A DNA stretch of 64,000 nt from Orychophragmus violaceus (GCA_030180135.1 CM058239.1:64983823-65047822), one strand, 5' to 3'; positions 9,525 through 22,856 are shown, numbered from the stretch's first letter. Numbers and translations: made by a program. Notes: generated from the letters alone by a model not told the origin.

Positions 9525-12500
9525 TTAGAAGTATTCTTTCAGACTCGCCGAATTCCAGGATCGCGGTAAAGCTTTGCCCTTCATCGACTCAAGCTCGTAG
9601 ACTCCCGGCTTGACGACTTTCGTGACTTTGTAAGGTCCTTCCCATTTTGCCCCGAGTTTGCCTGCTTTCCACTCTTTGGTGTTTTCGTAAACTTTGCGGA
9701 GGACGTAGTCACCGACTTGAAAGTGTCGCTCCTTGACTTTCTGGTTGTAGTACCGTGCTGCGAGATGTTGGTAATTTTGAATTCTGAGTAGGGCTCGATC
9801 CCGCTCCTCTTCTAATGTATCAAGAGCTTGGATTAGCATCTTTTCATTGATCTCGGTATGATGTGGCATGAGAGACCGGCGGAGAGTGTAAATATTAGCT
9901 TCTGCTGGTACCATTGCTTCTATGCCAAAGGCTAAGGAGAATGGGGTGGCTCCTGTTGCGCTGCGGGGTGTCGTTCTATGCGACCAGAGGACGCCGTCTA
10001 ACTCGTCTGCCCAAACTCCTTTTTTGCTCTCAAGGCGCTTCTTGATGCCGGCGATGATGGTTTTATTCGTAGCTTTGGCTTGGCCGTTTCCCTGAGGATA
10101 CCTTGGTGTCGACTTGCTAAGACGTATATCCCACTTCTTGCAAAATCCTTCGAACACTTTCGAGGTGAATTGTGATCCGTTATCTATGACGATCTCGTAA
10201 GGCAGCCCAAAACGGCATATGATGTATTTCCAAACAAAGTTCTGGACCTGGACATCGTGGATTGCGACGTAAGCTTTGGCCTCTACCCACTTTGTGAAGT
10301 AGTCGGTCATAATAAGCAGGAAACGCCTTTGATTAGATAGTGGTAATGGTCCAACGATATCCATCGCCCATCTCATGAATGGGTAAGCCGCGGTTGAAGT
10401 TGTAAGCAGTTCCGTAGGCCGGTGTATGAATGGTGCATGACGCTGACACTTTTCACGCTTGTTGGAATAGGTCTCGCAATCGGCTATCATAGTTGGCCAA
10501 TAGTGACCGTTCAGCTTGATTTTGAGGGCGAGAGACCTGCCTCCGGAGTGGTTGCCGCATTCTCCAGAGTGCGTCTCTTCGAGAACTCGACTTACTTCGT
10601 CTCCGTGTATGCATCTGAGGAGGATTTTATTAGCCGAGTATTTATAAAGGATGCCGTTATGTATAGTGTATCGTGCACTCTTGACTTTAAGTCGTCGCGC
10701 TTCCCATTTGTCTTCTGGAAGCTTTCCTTCTGTCAGATATGCTCTTATTGGAAGTCGCCAATCCTCATTGTTGTCAGTTAGGAAAGCAATGAGGTCGGTG
10801 TTCTTCGCCTGAATGTTACAGCACATATCGTCCCTGCCACCTTGGATCTTTTCGTCAGGTTCTTCTTGATCACTTTCGGGGGGCGGGATGCTTGGTTCGT
10901 GGATCGTTTCTACCGCGATCCGTCGACAGAGATCGGGATTTGATGCCAGCGACGCGAGTGCGTCTGCCGGGGCATTCTCTTTCCTTGGTATTTGGACGAT
11001 GTCGAAGAATTCGAAGGAACTGGTGAGCTCTAATGCCGTCTTTCGGTAAGCCTCCATCCGCTCGTTTTTAGCTTCGTAGTCTCCATTGATCTGGTTTGCT
11101 ACAAGCATGGAGTCGCAATGGGCCAATAGATGTCGTACTCCGATTTCTCTGGCTAGTCTGAGGCCGGCTAACAGAGCTTCATATTCGGCTGTGTTGTTAG
11201 ATGCCGTGAAACCCAACTTGAACGACTGTTCTAATATTTCGCCGGTTGGTGATATGAGGCGTATCCCTATCCCGGCTCCTTTTTTCGATGAAGCCCCGTC
11301 GACGAACAACTTCCAATTTTTGTCTTCTATCTCGGTACCGACATCCAATTCAGGTGATAATTCGACAAGGAAATCAGCTATTACCTGTGACTTGGCGGTT
11401 GTCCTGTTTCTGTATTCGATGTCGTACTCGCTTAACTCTATCGCCCATTTGGCTAGGCGACCGGACTGTCCCGGGCTGTGAAGGATCGTTCGAAGAGGTT
11501 GACTACTTAACACGGCGATCGGATGTGATTGAAAATACGGTCGTAGCTTTCGTGCAGAGATGACGACTGCGAAGGCCAGTTTTTCCATTGCGGGATATCT
11601 GGTTTCGGCTCCGTTCATTGTTTTGCTTACGTAGAAGATCGGCTTCTGTTCCCCTCGATCTTCTCGAACTAGTACGCCACTGACTGTCGTTGTTGAGACG
11701 GCGATGTAAAGCAATAATGTCTCACCGTTTTCTGGTTTAGACAGTATCGGCGGGTTCGACAAGTAGTCCTTGAGCTGAATGAATGCTTCTTGACACTTAT
11801 CGTCCCACACAAACCTTTTGTTCCCCCGTAGGAGCTCATAAAAAGGCAGACATTTATCCGTTGACCGGGATATGAATCTGTTCAAGGCGGCTATGCGGCC
11901 AGTGAGGCGTTGTACCTCTCGAGTGTTCCTGGGGGATGGCAAGTCGATTATGGCTGTGATCTGCTTTGGATTAGCTTCTATTCCTCTCTGAGTTACCACG
12001 TACCCTAGGAACTCTCCTGATGTTACTCCGAACGTACACTTAGTTGGATTGAGCTTCATTCCGTACCGGTTAAGGATGTTGAAACATTCCTTTAAATGGC
12101 CGACATGCTGAGAGGCAATCAAAGACTTGACTAGCATGTCGTCGATGTAAACCTCCATTGTTGTGCCGAGTTTTCCTGCGAACATCCGATTGACCAGCCG
12201 CTGGTAGGTGGCGCCGGCGTTTTTGAGGCCAAAGGGCATAACCTTATAGCAGTACGTACCTCATTCAGTGATGAATGCCGTCTTCTCTCTGTCGTCAGGG
12301 TTCATGAGGATTTGATTATATCCTGAGAACGCATCCATGAATGATAGCAATTCGTTTCCGGCTGTTGCTTCAACAAGGCGGTCGATATGCGGCAGAGGGA
12401 AACTATCCTTTGGGCAGGCTTTATTCAGATCTGTGAAATCGACACATACTCTCCACTTCCCGTTTTTCTTTTTCACGACCACTGGATTGGCCAACCAATC

Positions 12501-15320
12501 GGGGTATTTCACTTCTTGGATTGAACCGGCTTCAAGTAACTTCTCTACTTCATCGTTGACTGCTTTAGCCCTTTCAGGGCCGAGCTTTCGCCTCTTCTGC
12601 TTAACTGGTTTGTAAGTCGGGTCGACATTCAGCTCGTGAGTTGTGATGGTTGGATTGATACCCTTCATGTCCTTCATTGTCCACGCAAACGTTGTGACGT
12701 TTTGCTGTAGGAAGGCGATCAATTCCCTTTTGATGCCTTCTGGCAGTTCTGCACCAATCCCTACACATTTGCTTGCGTCGGAGTCGTCGATGATGACTTG
12801 TTTAATTAGTTCTTTCTCAGGTCCTTTTCTTCCGTGTTCCGTGTTGATCATGCACGAGGGCACTCTGATCATGTGTTCTCTCGCAAAACACGACCGGCTC
12901 GCGCTTTGGCACCCCTTGACTGTTTGAATCCACTTAGTTGTCGGGAATTTTAGACATTGATGATATGTCGAGGATACCGCCTTCATACTGTATAACCATG
13001 GAGTTCCGAGGATGACGTTATAGATGGTTGGTTTGTCAATGACGTGAAACCTCACCAATCTGTTAACCCCTCCTGCGTAAACTGGCAACTTGATCGTTCC
13101 GATTGTGTATGTCGTCTCGCTTGTGAACCCGGTGAGTGGCTTGGCTTTCTGCTTAATATCCTCCTCCTTAATTTCCATCTTTTTGAGTGTATCCAGAAAA
13201 ATTAAGTCTATTGAGCTTCCGGTGTCCACCAGTATTCGAGATACTTGGCAGCTTCCGATTAACAGCTCTACTACTAGTGGGTCGTTATGGGGGTAGTGAG
13301 TCCCATAGAGGTCTTGGTCGGTAAACGTGACGGGGGGATCGTCTGACAGGATTGGCTGAGGTGCCTTTTGTGCAGCTAACGCAAGGCGTTCGTAGACTTT
13401 TATTGACCGGACCGAATCGTTTACGGAGATTAGACCGCCCATGATCATGTTGATTCTTCGGACGGTTTTGGGGGTTTCCTCTTCGTCTTCTCCCTCCTCT
13501 TCTTCTCGGTTGCGTTTCAAAGCTATGCTTTTGATACGCCGTGGTGGCTTATCCTGTTTTGGAGCTTGCCCGTCGGCTTTGTCTTCCTTCTGTTGCCCCG
13601 ACTCTTCCTTTTTCAATCTCTCAATGGCCGCCTTGATCTCTTCATCCGAAAGTCGGGAATAGAGCGCATTTCTGAGGTTCCGACACTCAGCCGTGTCGTG
13701 CGACGTGGCTTGATGGTACTCGCAGTACTTATCCCCTGTAGCGGAAGTTGCTTGTTGCGGCTTCCCCTTTGCTTCTTTATTCCGTTTATTCCATGGTTTT
13801 GATGACCGGGATTTATCGGAACTATCGACAACCATTGTTTTGGCCCCTTTGTCATAATGCTGTCTAGGCTCCCTCTCTTCCTTCTTATCTGCTTGTTTGC
13901 CGGAACCGAATCTGTTTGCTAATGCGACCTTTTTCTCTTCCAATTCCATGAATTTGTTTGCTCGATGGAGTGCGTCTTCGATGGTCAGTGGCGGTTTGAC
14001 GACTAGATCCTGATAAAAGGGCGACTCGTGCAAGACGGCATTTGTCAAGGCGGCTATAGTGAACTTATCCAGTGCCTCCGCTCTCGTCATCACTGCTCTG
14101 AACCTTTCTACGAAGTCCTTTAGAGTTTCCTTCTTTTCTTGTGTCATGGACATCAGTGCGCTTAGCGACGTGTCTTTGCGTATGTAGGCGAAGTGATGCC
14201 TTACAAATGCCCATGTGAGGTCGGAGAAATTGTCAATTGATTTGGACGGGAGTCGGGAGAACCAGTTTAACGCGTCCCCTTCCAGGGTTTCGGTGAACAG
14301 TTGGCAGAAACCGATGTCACGCTCCTCGCTTGATGAAAACCGCGCCTTTGCCGCCATGATTTTGAACGTTGTAAGGTGGGTCGCTGGATCTTTTGTGCCG
14401 TCGTACATCGGCAACCTGAGCTTCTCCCTTTGCCTGATGTACGTGTTTGTGATGCGCGAGGTGAAGGGTGTCCTCCGAGTCTCCTCGATGATCCGGTCGA
14501 TTTCCGGTGCGGACCCCTTAACGCCATGGACTTCCCCTTTTAGTTCTTTTAGGGTGTCTCTGAGCTCAGTCAGCTGTTTCTCGACATGGTTACGACTTGC
14601 TCCGCGAATAGATGCTTCATGAGTTTTCTCGCGCGACATACTTCGCTCTTGGCGATAGTTGTCACGGTGCGAGTCATTCTCGTATCGCAAATTTCGTCTG
14701 TGATGCATGCCCCGTGTCTGGTGATTGGTGCGCTCATACTTATCGGGTGAATACCTCTCATCGCTCCAGTCGTCCTGCTTCCGACTTCCGCTCCGTTTGG
14801 GTTCTTCCGACCCTTCTTTCCGATGTGAGCTTCGTCCGCGAGTATCCTCTTTATTGCGTTCCTTGCGCGAGTTGCTTCTGGATTCGCTGCTTCGGCTTTG
14901 CTCATGGTGGCTCTCCTCGGATGTATCATAGACTAGTCGTCTGGCGACTTTGTCTTTCACCTTTGGAGGCACTTCTCTCTTGGACTTTCTAGACTGCTGG
15001 TCCGAACGGATCTTTGCTTGTTCTGTTTGCAGTAGATCGATTCTTTCAGAGAACGTTTTGATCAAGTCGTTCTGCGACTCGATCTTGGCCATCAGAGTAG
15101 CTAAGATTTTGTCTTGCTCGATTTGAGCTGCTGTTTTGCTGAGTGACGGGGCATGTTTGCCGTCATCCCGAGCTTTCTTTGGCTTAGCGGCGTCGCGCGG
15201 CTGCTGGCCGTCTTTCGCCGTATCGTCTTCGCGATCACTTTGGTCGTAATCACTTGCTTCATGATCGCTTAAGTCAACCCTAGGGTTATCCGGATCGATT
15301 TCCTTACGGTTTCCCGACAT
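9525..15320 (-). pseudogene. Tat-lineage gypsy gag-pol polyprotein with internal stop and dead integrase
   Basis: Read from the ATG at 15318-15320, the frame is open for 1932 codons except for one TGA (12261-12263, codon 1020). Related proteins have Trp there, so TGG to TGA is likely. Domains in order: a charged N-terminal region; retrotransposon gag; a zinc-binding CEYH..H..C motif; an aspartic protease (VDTGSS, Asp699); RT (YIDD starting at codon 1058); RNase H; an archaeal-type RNase H (VDGAS, TAEYEALLAGL, HCDS); integrase; and a C-terminal LPRSWN tail. The integrase zinc finger has lost one Cys (YSNKREKC). The catalytic Glu of the NGQAEA motif is Lys (codon 1749, 10074-10076). The G-to-A type changes suggest deamination of methylated C on the other strand. 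Confidence 0.93.
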
Positions 15321-15346
15321 CTCGTTCAGAAATTTCTCTTAGAAAT

Positions 15347-15363
15347 CCCCACAGTCGGCGCCA
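15347..15363 (-). promoter_or_regulatory. Primer-binding site of the Tat element
   Basis: On the minus strand the sequence TGGCGCCGACTGTGGGG follows the LTR by two bases and would pair with the 3' end of a tRNA ending in GGCGCCA. It matches the TGGCGCC-type sites of other Tat and Athila elements. Confidence 0.75.
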
Positions 15364-15365
15364 AT

Positions 15366-15866
15366 TGTAAGATCTCAACTCGGTCTATCCAAAGATAGAA
15401 AGAGTTTTAGGGTTTGTGAATAAGGGATTCTAAAAGAAGGATTAATGAATACGGTGAGAATTGGGAATTTAGGGTTTATAACCGGTGTTTCCAAGTCGGA
15501 AGCCGGTAAAAAGATGTTAAAGTCGCCGGAGAGATATTTAGGTTAAATTCGAAAAGCGTGTCCTTTATTAGGGTTCCCTTACATAGGGTTACAAGTCGGT
15601 TTATCCTAAAAGGAAAATAAGAGATAATTACGAATATTTCCTAATAATTCGGCTTCGTCTTGATACTGAATATTTCCTTTTACCGACTTTCTTGCGCGGC
15701 GCCTTTGGACCTGACACCTTCCAAACCCTAATGTAAAAGCCGGCTATCCCAAGTTCGGTTTAACCTAAGTTTTACCGCCTTGGGCTTTATTTTCGACCTT
15801 CCATTTTGGGCCGACCTAAACTCATGAATAGGCCTCCTTAGGAAAGTGCTGATCTTGACTCTAACA
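15366..15866 (-). repeat. 5' LTR of the Tat gypsy element (about 501 bp)
   Basis: On the plus strand it starts TGTAAGATC and ends CTAACA, so in element sense it runs TGTTAG to TTACA. The primer-binding site and gag follow at lower coordinates. The partner LTR lies outside the window, so age and target duplication cannot be tested. The flanking 5 bp are ATTGT (15867-15871). Confidence 0.8.
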
Positions 15867-15895
15867 ATTGTTATACATACGGTTCCCTTCGATTA

Positions 15896-16015
15896 GGCCC
15901 AGCTGAAGAACGAGTAGTAGAGCACTAGTACGTAAGACTGGAGCAAGAGTTACGTGAGCGTGAAGCTAATAGATTACTAGGGCTCTTTTTACGACGATAT
16001 TATCCTTTAGACTGA
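15896..16015 (+). pseudogene. C-terminal remnant of an ORF inside CACTA element 1
   Basis: A 39-codon stretch with one internal TAG ends in a basic, Arg/Glu-rich tail (LEQELREREANRLLGLF, then RRYYPLD and TGA). It directly abuts the Tat LTR and precedes the subterminal repeats, the position expected for the end of a CACTA-encoded gene. The family was not confirmed. Confidence 0.35.
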
Positions 16016-16076
16016 ATCTCTATCAATGTATTAGGATTAATTATTTAGCTGATTTTTACGACGGAATACCGACGAC

Positions 16077-16709
16077 ATTTGTTTTTCCGACGGAAATCCG
16101 TCGATATTTGTTTTTCCGACGAAAATCCGTCGATAATTACCGACGGATTAAGGTTTAGGGTTTCGGAATGGGAAACAGATAATCATAAAACCTAATGTAA
16201 TTATAGTTTGTACTATTAGTTTTAAATATCTGATCCAAATGACATGGTTTGTATGACTAGAAAAAATTACAACACGTCGGACCGAAACACTTCGTAGTAT
16301 ACAATAACGAATAAGTCGAAGTTATTGTCAAACCTTATCTAACTTGTCATTTTCATAATTTTCTTTAAACTGAGGCGTATATTTGTTTTTCCGGCGGAAA
16401 TCCGTCGCTATTTGTTTTTCCGACGGAAATCCGTCGATAATTACCGACGGAATTTCGACGGATTAGGGTTTAGGGTTTCGGAATGAGAAACAGATAATCG
16501 TAAAACCTCTCAGTAGTTAATGTAATGATAGATTGTACTATTAGTTTTCAATATCTGATCCAAATGACATGGTTTGTATGACTAGAAAAAATTACAACAC
16601 GTCGGGACCTAAACACTTCATAGTATACAATAACGTTTATGTCGAAGTTATTGTCAAACCTTATCTAACTTCTCATTTTTCATAATATTCTTTAAACTGA
16701 GGCGTATAA
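16077..16709. repeat. Tandem duplication of about 304 bp within the CACTA subterminal region
   Basis: Two consecutive units start at 16077 and 16381. Both run from the CCGACGGAAATCCGTCG cluster through a shared AT-rich tract to the phrase AACTGAGGCGTATA. They differ by scattered substitutions and small indels. Confidence 0.85.
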
Positions 16710-17700
16710 TCAAAAATTTCAACGTTAATATTACATGTAAATGTGAACATTATAACATGCCAAAGTCAAAACCCTAATTGAAACCCTAAACCCTCGGAAT
16801 TCCGTCGGAAATTTTTGACGGTTAACCATCGGTTTCCCATCGATTCTTCGTCGGAAATCCGTCGGTAAAAATATCGACGATTTCCGTCGGAAAAACAAAT
16901 ATCGACGGATTTCCGTCGGAAAAACAAAATTAATTATACCGCAAAAAATTTCGACAAACTGCCAAAATTTTGGCCTAAAAATTTGACCGCCAAATTTCCA
17001 GACGGAAAACCGATGGTAAATGAATTTTCCGACGGTTTTCCGTTGGTAATCTAAAAATATGAGTCCCAAAGCATCTTCTTCTTCATCATTTCTCTGCAAC
17101 TCCTATCTCTCTCCACACTTCCTCCACCTTCTCTCTACCTTTTTCCGTCGAATCAGGCCGTGGCATGAGAAATCCGGCCGTCACATCCTTTATCTTCATG
17201 TAAGTTTGCTTTCTAACCGATTAATTTTTGTTCCAATCGATTTTTAGGTGGTTAGATTAGTGTGTAATTTTGCATTTGTTGTTCATACATAGTTTTAGGT
17301 GGTATAAGGTGGAATTTAGTTATTAGGATGATATATTGATTATTTCATATCATATTAATTTCTTAAAAACATTTTCAATTTTTGTTTAAAAATGATTTTA
17401 AAACGATGTAAAATGTTTTTAATAATCAAAAACATTTTAAAAACTTTTTAAAACACTTTTTATTTGTTTTTAAAATTTTCAAGTTTTTAAAAATATAGTA
17501 GATAATTTTAAAAAGGTTTTTGATATATAAAACATTTAAAAAGCATTTTCTGATAATATTATGAAATTAATTTTGTATTTATTAACTTAATAATAGATTC
17601 TAAAATTACATTTTCATTAAAAAAAGTTATAGAATATTGTATATTAATTCTTAATAATATTTCATTATTGTTTGTAGGGACAATTTTGTATTGCAACACC

Positions 17701-17910
17701 ATGGCGGCTAACGGCGATTTGGAGCTTCGGGTAAGAGAACGCGACCGGAACATGGATACGGGGAAGAGAACGAGACTGGAACATGGTCTGGGAAAGGAAA
17801 GAGACTGGAACAGAGACAGGAATGGGAACGGGGACGGGATAGAGACCTTCGGGGACATGAACACGAACATAGACGGGATGGAAACGAGATCGAGACCCAT
17901 CGAGACATGA
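17701..17910 (+). CDS. Short charged ORF in CACTA element 1, doubtful
   Basis: A 69-codon ORF begins at an ATG in a good plant context (ACCATGGCGGCT). It encodes an Arg-, Asp- and Gly-rich protein with no recognised domain. A possible upstream exon (17059-17200) ends at a GTAAG-like site, and an acceptor-like TTTGTAG precedes 17679. It lies between two subterminal arrays and may be the decayed end of an element gene, or non-coding. Confidence 0.25.
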   Translation: MAANGDLELRVRERDRNMDTGKRTRLEHGLGKERDWNRDRNGNGDGIETFGDMNTNIDGMETRSRPIET

Positions 17911-18019
17911 ATATGAATCATTTAATATTTTAAATTTTGTAAATTTTTGTTTTGAATATATTTTTGTAAATTCTGAAATTAATAAAATAGTTTTATAATT
18001 TTAGAAAAAAAAAATTTGT

Positions 18020-18356
18020 AATTAATTTTTTTTATCATCCATCGGTCATCCGTCGGAAAACCGTCGGTAATTACCAACAAAAAACCGTCGGTAATTACCG
18101 ACGAAAAACCGTCAGTAATTACCGACGAAAAATCGTCGGTTATATTTCATCGGAAATCCGTCGGTTATTGATCCGTCAATAACTCGTCGATAATCTGTCG
18201 GTTTTATATCCGTCGGTAATCCGTCAGTAATTACCGACGAAAAACCGACGAATATTTTTTTGACGAAATAGAACCGACAGATTGTTTTGGTGGGAAATCC
18301 GTCGGAAATGACCGTTTCCGACGGACACCCGTCGATTTCTTCCCTCAGTATTTGCG
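18020..18356. repeat. Right subterminal repeat array of CACTA element 1
   Basis: There are multiple direct and inverted copies of CCGTCGGTAATTACCGACG-type motifs, ending at the terminal inverted repeat. They resemble the transposase-binding motifs of En/Spm elements. Confidence 0.8.
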
Positions 18357-18404
18357 TGTTTTCTTGTAGTGGAGGAAGGAAAAAAGAAGATGAATATCCC
18401 AGAT

Positions 18405-18408
<4 letters not shown>

Positions 18409-18458
<50 letters not shown>

Positions 18459-18471
18459 GAGAGAGAGAAGA
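18409..18471. repeat. (GA)n microsatellite
   Basis: A nearly pure GA run. Small Arg/Glu ORFs across it are low-complexity artefacts. The rest of 18372-18710 shows no gene. Confidence 0.95.
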
Positions 18472-18710
18472 GAGACTCTATGTAACATGCAAACTAACCA
18501 GTACTTATCAAGGACGGATGAAATTGTGGCTTGCCAACGGTCTCACTGCCTCTAGGACTTACTGCCTGAACACCTAGGTTGACGACGCTTTGACAAGATT
18601 CTGGTTGGGTGCTTTTAACAAGAGACCCAAGATTAGTTTAAGCATATTATCTTTTGTTCGAAAATGTTTTTTAAAAACGGGTTTTCAAAATAGTATACAT
18701 ATATTACTAG

Positions 18711-19525
18711 AGTAACTTTGATGGCTTTGATACCATTAGGAAGTGGTTTAAGTCTAAACATGGTTCTTCTTCTACATCTCAAAAAACAATTAATTCAAGA
18801 GAAATTATGTCAAAAATTACAACTTTTAATAAAGAAATATCGCATGATCAATTACCTCACGTTAATCCTGAAAATATATATCAAATAAGAACTTTTGATT
18901 TTAAAACTGCATATTCAATAAAAGAACATGAACAAACTATTTCATTACAAAATGAGTTTGAAGAAATTAAATTACTTTCTTCAATGGCTTTAGAAAGTTA
19001 TAGACAAAAGAAATTTAATTATATTCATTTTGGATTAATACAAATCGCTATAAAACCTTTATCTAGAACATGGATAGATTCTCATATACTTATGCTTTTA
19101 AGAGATAAAAATCTATTAAAATTTGAAGACTCCTTATTGGGAGCTGTACAATCAAATTTATGTAATGAAGCTGTATATTTTAATTGTGCTCCAAATTTTC
19201 AAGTAAGCTTGCATGACCCTACTATATTTAATACTTTAGTACTAATGTACACTTACCTGAAATTAAATTTCAACAAGAAAGACATGGCTACTTATTGTTA
19301 TATCGAATTTATTTCAAGCAATCTACACCTGAATTTAATCCACGATGTTTATTGCATGATGATAAAGGTGAAACAACAATCCTAACTATTCATAGTAAAT
19401 ATATTCCAACATCTACCTACACACCAAAACAATTGAAATGGACTGAAATTAAAATCCCCGACCAATGGAAAATAGCTATCACTCAGCCACCAAGAAATTT
19501 TGAAAAAAAACTATTACTAATATAA
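18711..19525 (+). pseudogene. Pararetroviral movement-protein region, frameshifted
   Basis: The frame is open from 18711 (after a TAG at 18708-18710) to about 19260. The homologous reading then shifts to the frame of 19295-19525. The segment shows 30K-superfamily landmarks, including RDKNLLKFEDSLLG and a following CAPNF motif. Such proteins move virus between cells through plasmodesmata. At least one frameshift and a terminal stop disable it. Assignment rests on motif recognition and on being first in the domain order. Confidence 0.7.
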
Positions 19526-21764
19526 CCGAACAAAGTGATGGAAAAATACTATTAAAATTTGGATCATTTAGGGAACCACGTTCATTAAGAATTAGTTCAT
19601 TTTATCCTAGGTCTTCTTTCTCTGATTATAGAGTTAGTAGAGCTAGTACTCAATTAGAAGAAAGTATAGAACAAACTTTACAAAATAAATCTAGAGAAAT
19701 AACCAATTAATTTTCAAGCACTTATAGAAGAACCTATTCAAAACTCTGAAGTATGATATAGTTTTCCTACTTCTGCAACACCTTCAGACTTTAAATCAAT
19801 AAATATTATTTCTAAAAAATTTGAAATAGAGAAAAAAATATCTTAAAAAAGAATTTATATCCGATAAAAATAAATATAAAAGACAATGGTATTTTAAAAC
19901 ATTCACCAAAGAAATAACTATTAATTATCGAGAGATATGGTATGATTATTTGGAAAACATGGAAGCTAATATTCCATTCTTCATATGGTTTGAAACCTAT
20001 GCTTTACAAAATAAAATATATTATCCTTACAAAAACAAATCTATTAACATTATTTCAACATTATATAACACTTGGGAAATGATTAACAGAGAAAGACTTA
20101 AATCAGTTCACCCGCTTCTTAAAGATTTAAAGATATACACACCACAACGTCAAGTAGTAGCTACACCTTTTAGAACAGCAGCAAATAGAGACGATAAAGA
20201 CATAGTTAGTATGGCAGATATTAAAATAGTTTATGAACAAAATAATTATCAAAGTCAAATACTTCGTACTATATTACGAAAAATATATCACATAGATAAT
20301 AAATTAGAAAATGATGAAACTAATTCAATTACTCACTATCAACCATTTTCACAACTGTTTAGTTCTATATCGCCACCTCTCTTTAAACCTTTAACTAAGA
20401 CAGTTAAATTTCCAGAAAATGAAATATTAAAGTCTACCTCAACTAGGTTAGAACGATTAGATAAAAATAAAGGAATTAATAATATTGATGAAGATAGTCA
20501 AGATGAAATTGATCAAGAAGTGGAAATTAACCGTATAAAAAGAAAACTTCAATCGTCAAAAAACCTTGTTATCCTAGACACTCTCCACCCGACCTATTAT
20601 TTGAAGAACACCATAAGTTCCCTACCGCCAAATTTTACACCGGAGAAGGTATATATGAATGGAATATAGATGGTAGATCGAAATATGAAATGATGAACTT
20701 ATTCCAAGAAATGGGGATTGCTGCTTTGGCATATAAAGCTAAAGGCTTATCGGACAAGCAAGCATGTGTTCTCCTCGTTTCATGATTTAATGGTGCACTA
20801 AAATATTGGTGGGATAACTCTTTAGATACAATAATAAACCATACTGAAACTAGACGGGTAGAAGGGGAAGATGGACTTTACGAAGAAGAACAAATCCAAA
20901 ATGCTGTAGAAGTGTTATTACACACAATGACCATGCACTTCGTAGGAAATCCTTCAAAAGAATTATCTAGTAAAAAACTGGTTTTAACCAACCTTAGATG
21001 TTCAAATCTAGGAGATTTCAAATGGTATAAAGATATGTTTATAACAAAAATATTTCAAAGGAATGATTGTAATCAGCCCTTCTGGAAAGAAAGGTTTATT
21101 GTTGGATTACCATCATTCTTTGTAGAAAGATTAATTAGTAAATTAAAAGATTTTACTGAAGGACAACCAATACCATGGGATTCTATAACTTATAGTCAAT
21201 TGTTTTCCTTCGTCAAATAAGAAGGACTGCAAATTTGTCAAGAACATAAAGATTAAAAAAACTAGTAAATTAGATTAGGTGCAACTATGAGCTCATTTTG
21301 TGAACAATATGGCTATCACCGTCTTACTCCTCCTTCTTGAGAAAAACGAAAAACCCATAAATAAAATAAATTTACTTATTCACAATCACAAAATAGGAAT
21401 AAAAATTTCTCAAAAAGCCTTCTAACTCTTATTATACAAAAAAAGTTTTTGAAACCAATCATACGTGAAAAAATTGTCTGTTGGAATTGCAAACGCCCTG
21501 GAAATAAATCCACCAACTGTAAAATGAAAAGGAAAATTAAGGAAATTTTCCATGATCAACAAGATATTAGGGAAAAACTAGAAAATTTTCTTCTCTCGGA
21601 ATCCGAAAACTCTGAAGAATATAGTAGTGAGCCTTCCTTAGACATTGTAGAAGACCAAAGCGATTCATCATCTGAAAATTTTGAAGATTATTGAGATGAA
21701 ATTTGCAACTGTAAAACAATAAATGTTATCACCAAAGATACTGATAAACAATTTCTAATAGATA
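19526..21764 (+). pseudogene. Pararetroviral coat-protein region with altered zinc knuckle
   Basis: Several broken frames (longest 19950-20669 and 20912-21220) encode the coat-like part of the polyprotein, including a WWDN segment and a conserved ERFIVGLP segment. A zinc-knuckle-like motif follows at about 21479-21520, CWNCKRPGNKSTNC. The expected His of CX2CX4HX4C is Asn here. An acidic Ser/Glu-rich stretch follows. At least four stops or frameshifts are visible. The frame is interrupted by the Helitron at 21764/21765. Confidence 0.65.
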
Positions 21765-22856
21765 TCTAATTTATATAAAGCACAAGTCATGAGAGAGAAA
21801 AAATCTCTTCTCCTCCAATCAAAACATTCCATTATGCCAGCGTGTCAGGCATTTTGGTCACTACTCCAAAAAAATTTTTGATGACTATTCTGTTTTTTTT
21901 TTCCATTTCTCTCACCCATTTTGTCGAAACCTTCTCTCTCGAAAAAAAAAATTGCCGACTGCACCATCAGAGATTTCCTGCTCTCACCTTTTCAACATCC
22001 GAGATCTCCATGCAAATTCCTCGATTTCCAGTTTAAATCAACCATCAAATTCCTCGATTCCCAGGTTAGAAATCAATCTTCTGGCTCCGATTCATCTCGA
22101 TTGAGTTTATATTTGATATGAACCAAAGTAGTTGAGTTTCTTTATCTTCATTCTAACTTCCACGTTCTCTCCTCTTTTACTCCACGAAACAAAGTCAGAA
22201 ACTGTTTTATCAAAAATTAACGAAACAAACGATTCCTCGAACCATTTCTCCCTCATCGTCAAAACTGGAACGGGGTCTTTCGGCTCTCCGATCTCAAGCT
22301 CCATGTTCATGAACGCTGAATTTAACCTCCTTGGTAAAGGAAGCCCTAGCTTCAAGCTTGACCTCAAAACTACAATTCGGCGACTTCTCAATCAAAAAGT
22401 CACATTTTTTTGTTTGGCTTCGATGTGAATATGATCAATTCGATGAACGGATCTATTTGTGAAGAGGATTCGTTGATCGAGGCGGTGGATTCCCCAGCGG
22501 TCAACGAGCGCTCATGGTTAAGTTTTGGGTCCGGGTTTACCGACTGAGTCATGATGATCCGGGTGTGTGTTTGGCATTGGAAGAGCTTCGATCGGAGAAC
22601 AGACAGTTAAAAAGGGTAATGAAACTGAACTCGAAATTAATCAATTCTTTTCTTTGTATTGTTGTTGTGAAACAATAGTCGATATGGAATTGCTTTGGAT
22701 TACAACATTTCATACATTTTTGAGAATCTGCAACAACGTAGACATAGAGATTATGAGATGCAACATTGGAGAAGCCATGAAACAGAGTCGAGGTTCCAGC
22801 AACAAAAGAGGGTAGAGAAACTTAAGTTCTTACTCAGTTTGCTTCGTTTGATTTTG

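Larger units (their letters stand above)
1..15866 (-). mobile_element. Ty3/gypsy LTR retrotransposon, Tat lineage (left end outside window)
   Basis: This minus-strand element has its 5' LTR at 15366-15866, a primer-binding site at 15347-15363, gag-pol at 9525-15320, a spacer with tandem repeats, and an antisense ORF towards its 3' end. The 3' LTR lies left of the window. A second, archaeal-type RNase H after the usual RT-RNase H places it in the Tat lineage, whose members often carry extra sense or antisense ORFs in the 3' region. A Copia element interrupts it at 54-7762. The element itself appears to have inserted into a CACTA transposon whose right end is at 18371. It is inactive because of a nonsense codon and a catalytic substitution in integrase. 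Confidence 0.88.
15867..18371. mobile_element. CACTA (En/Spm) transposon, right-hand part
   Basis: The right terminus at 18357-18371 reads TTTTCTTGTAGTG, the inverted complement of the CACTACAAGAAAA terminus of plant CACTA elements. Dense subterminal repeats built on CCGACGGAAATCCGTCGG occur at about 16060-17060 and 18035-18330, in line with En/Spm-type transposase-binding arrays. The left terminus must lie beyond the Tat element, outside the window, so Tat most likely inserted into this CACTA. Confidence 0.75.
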
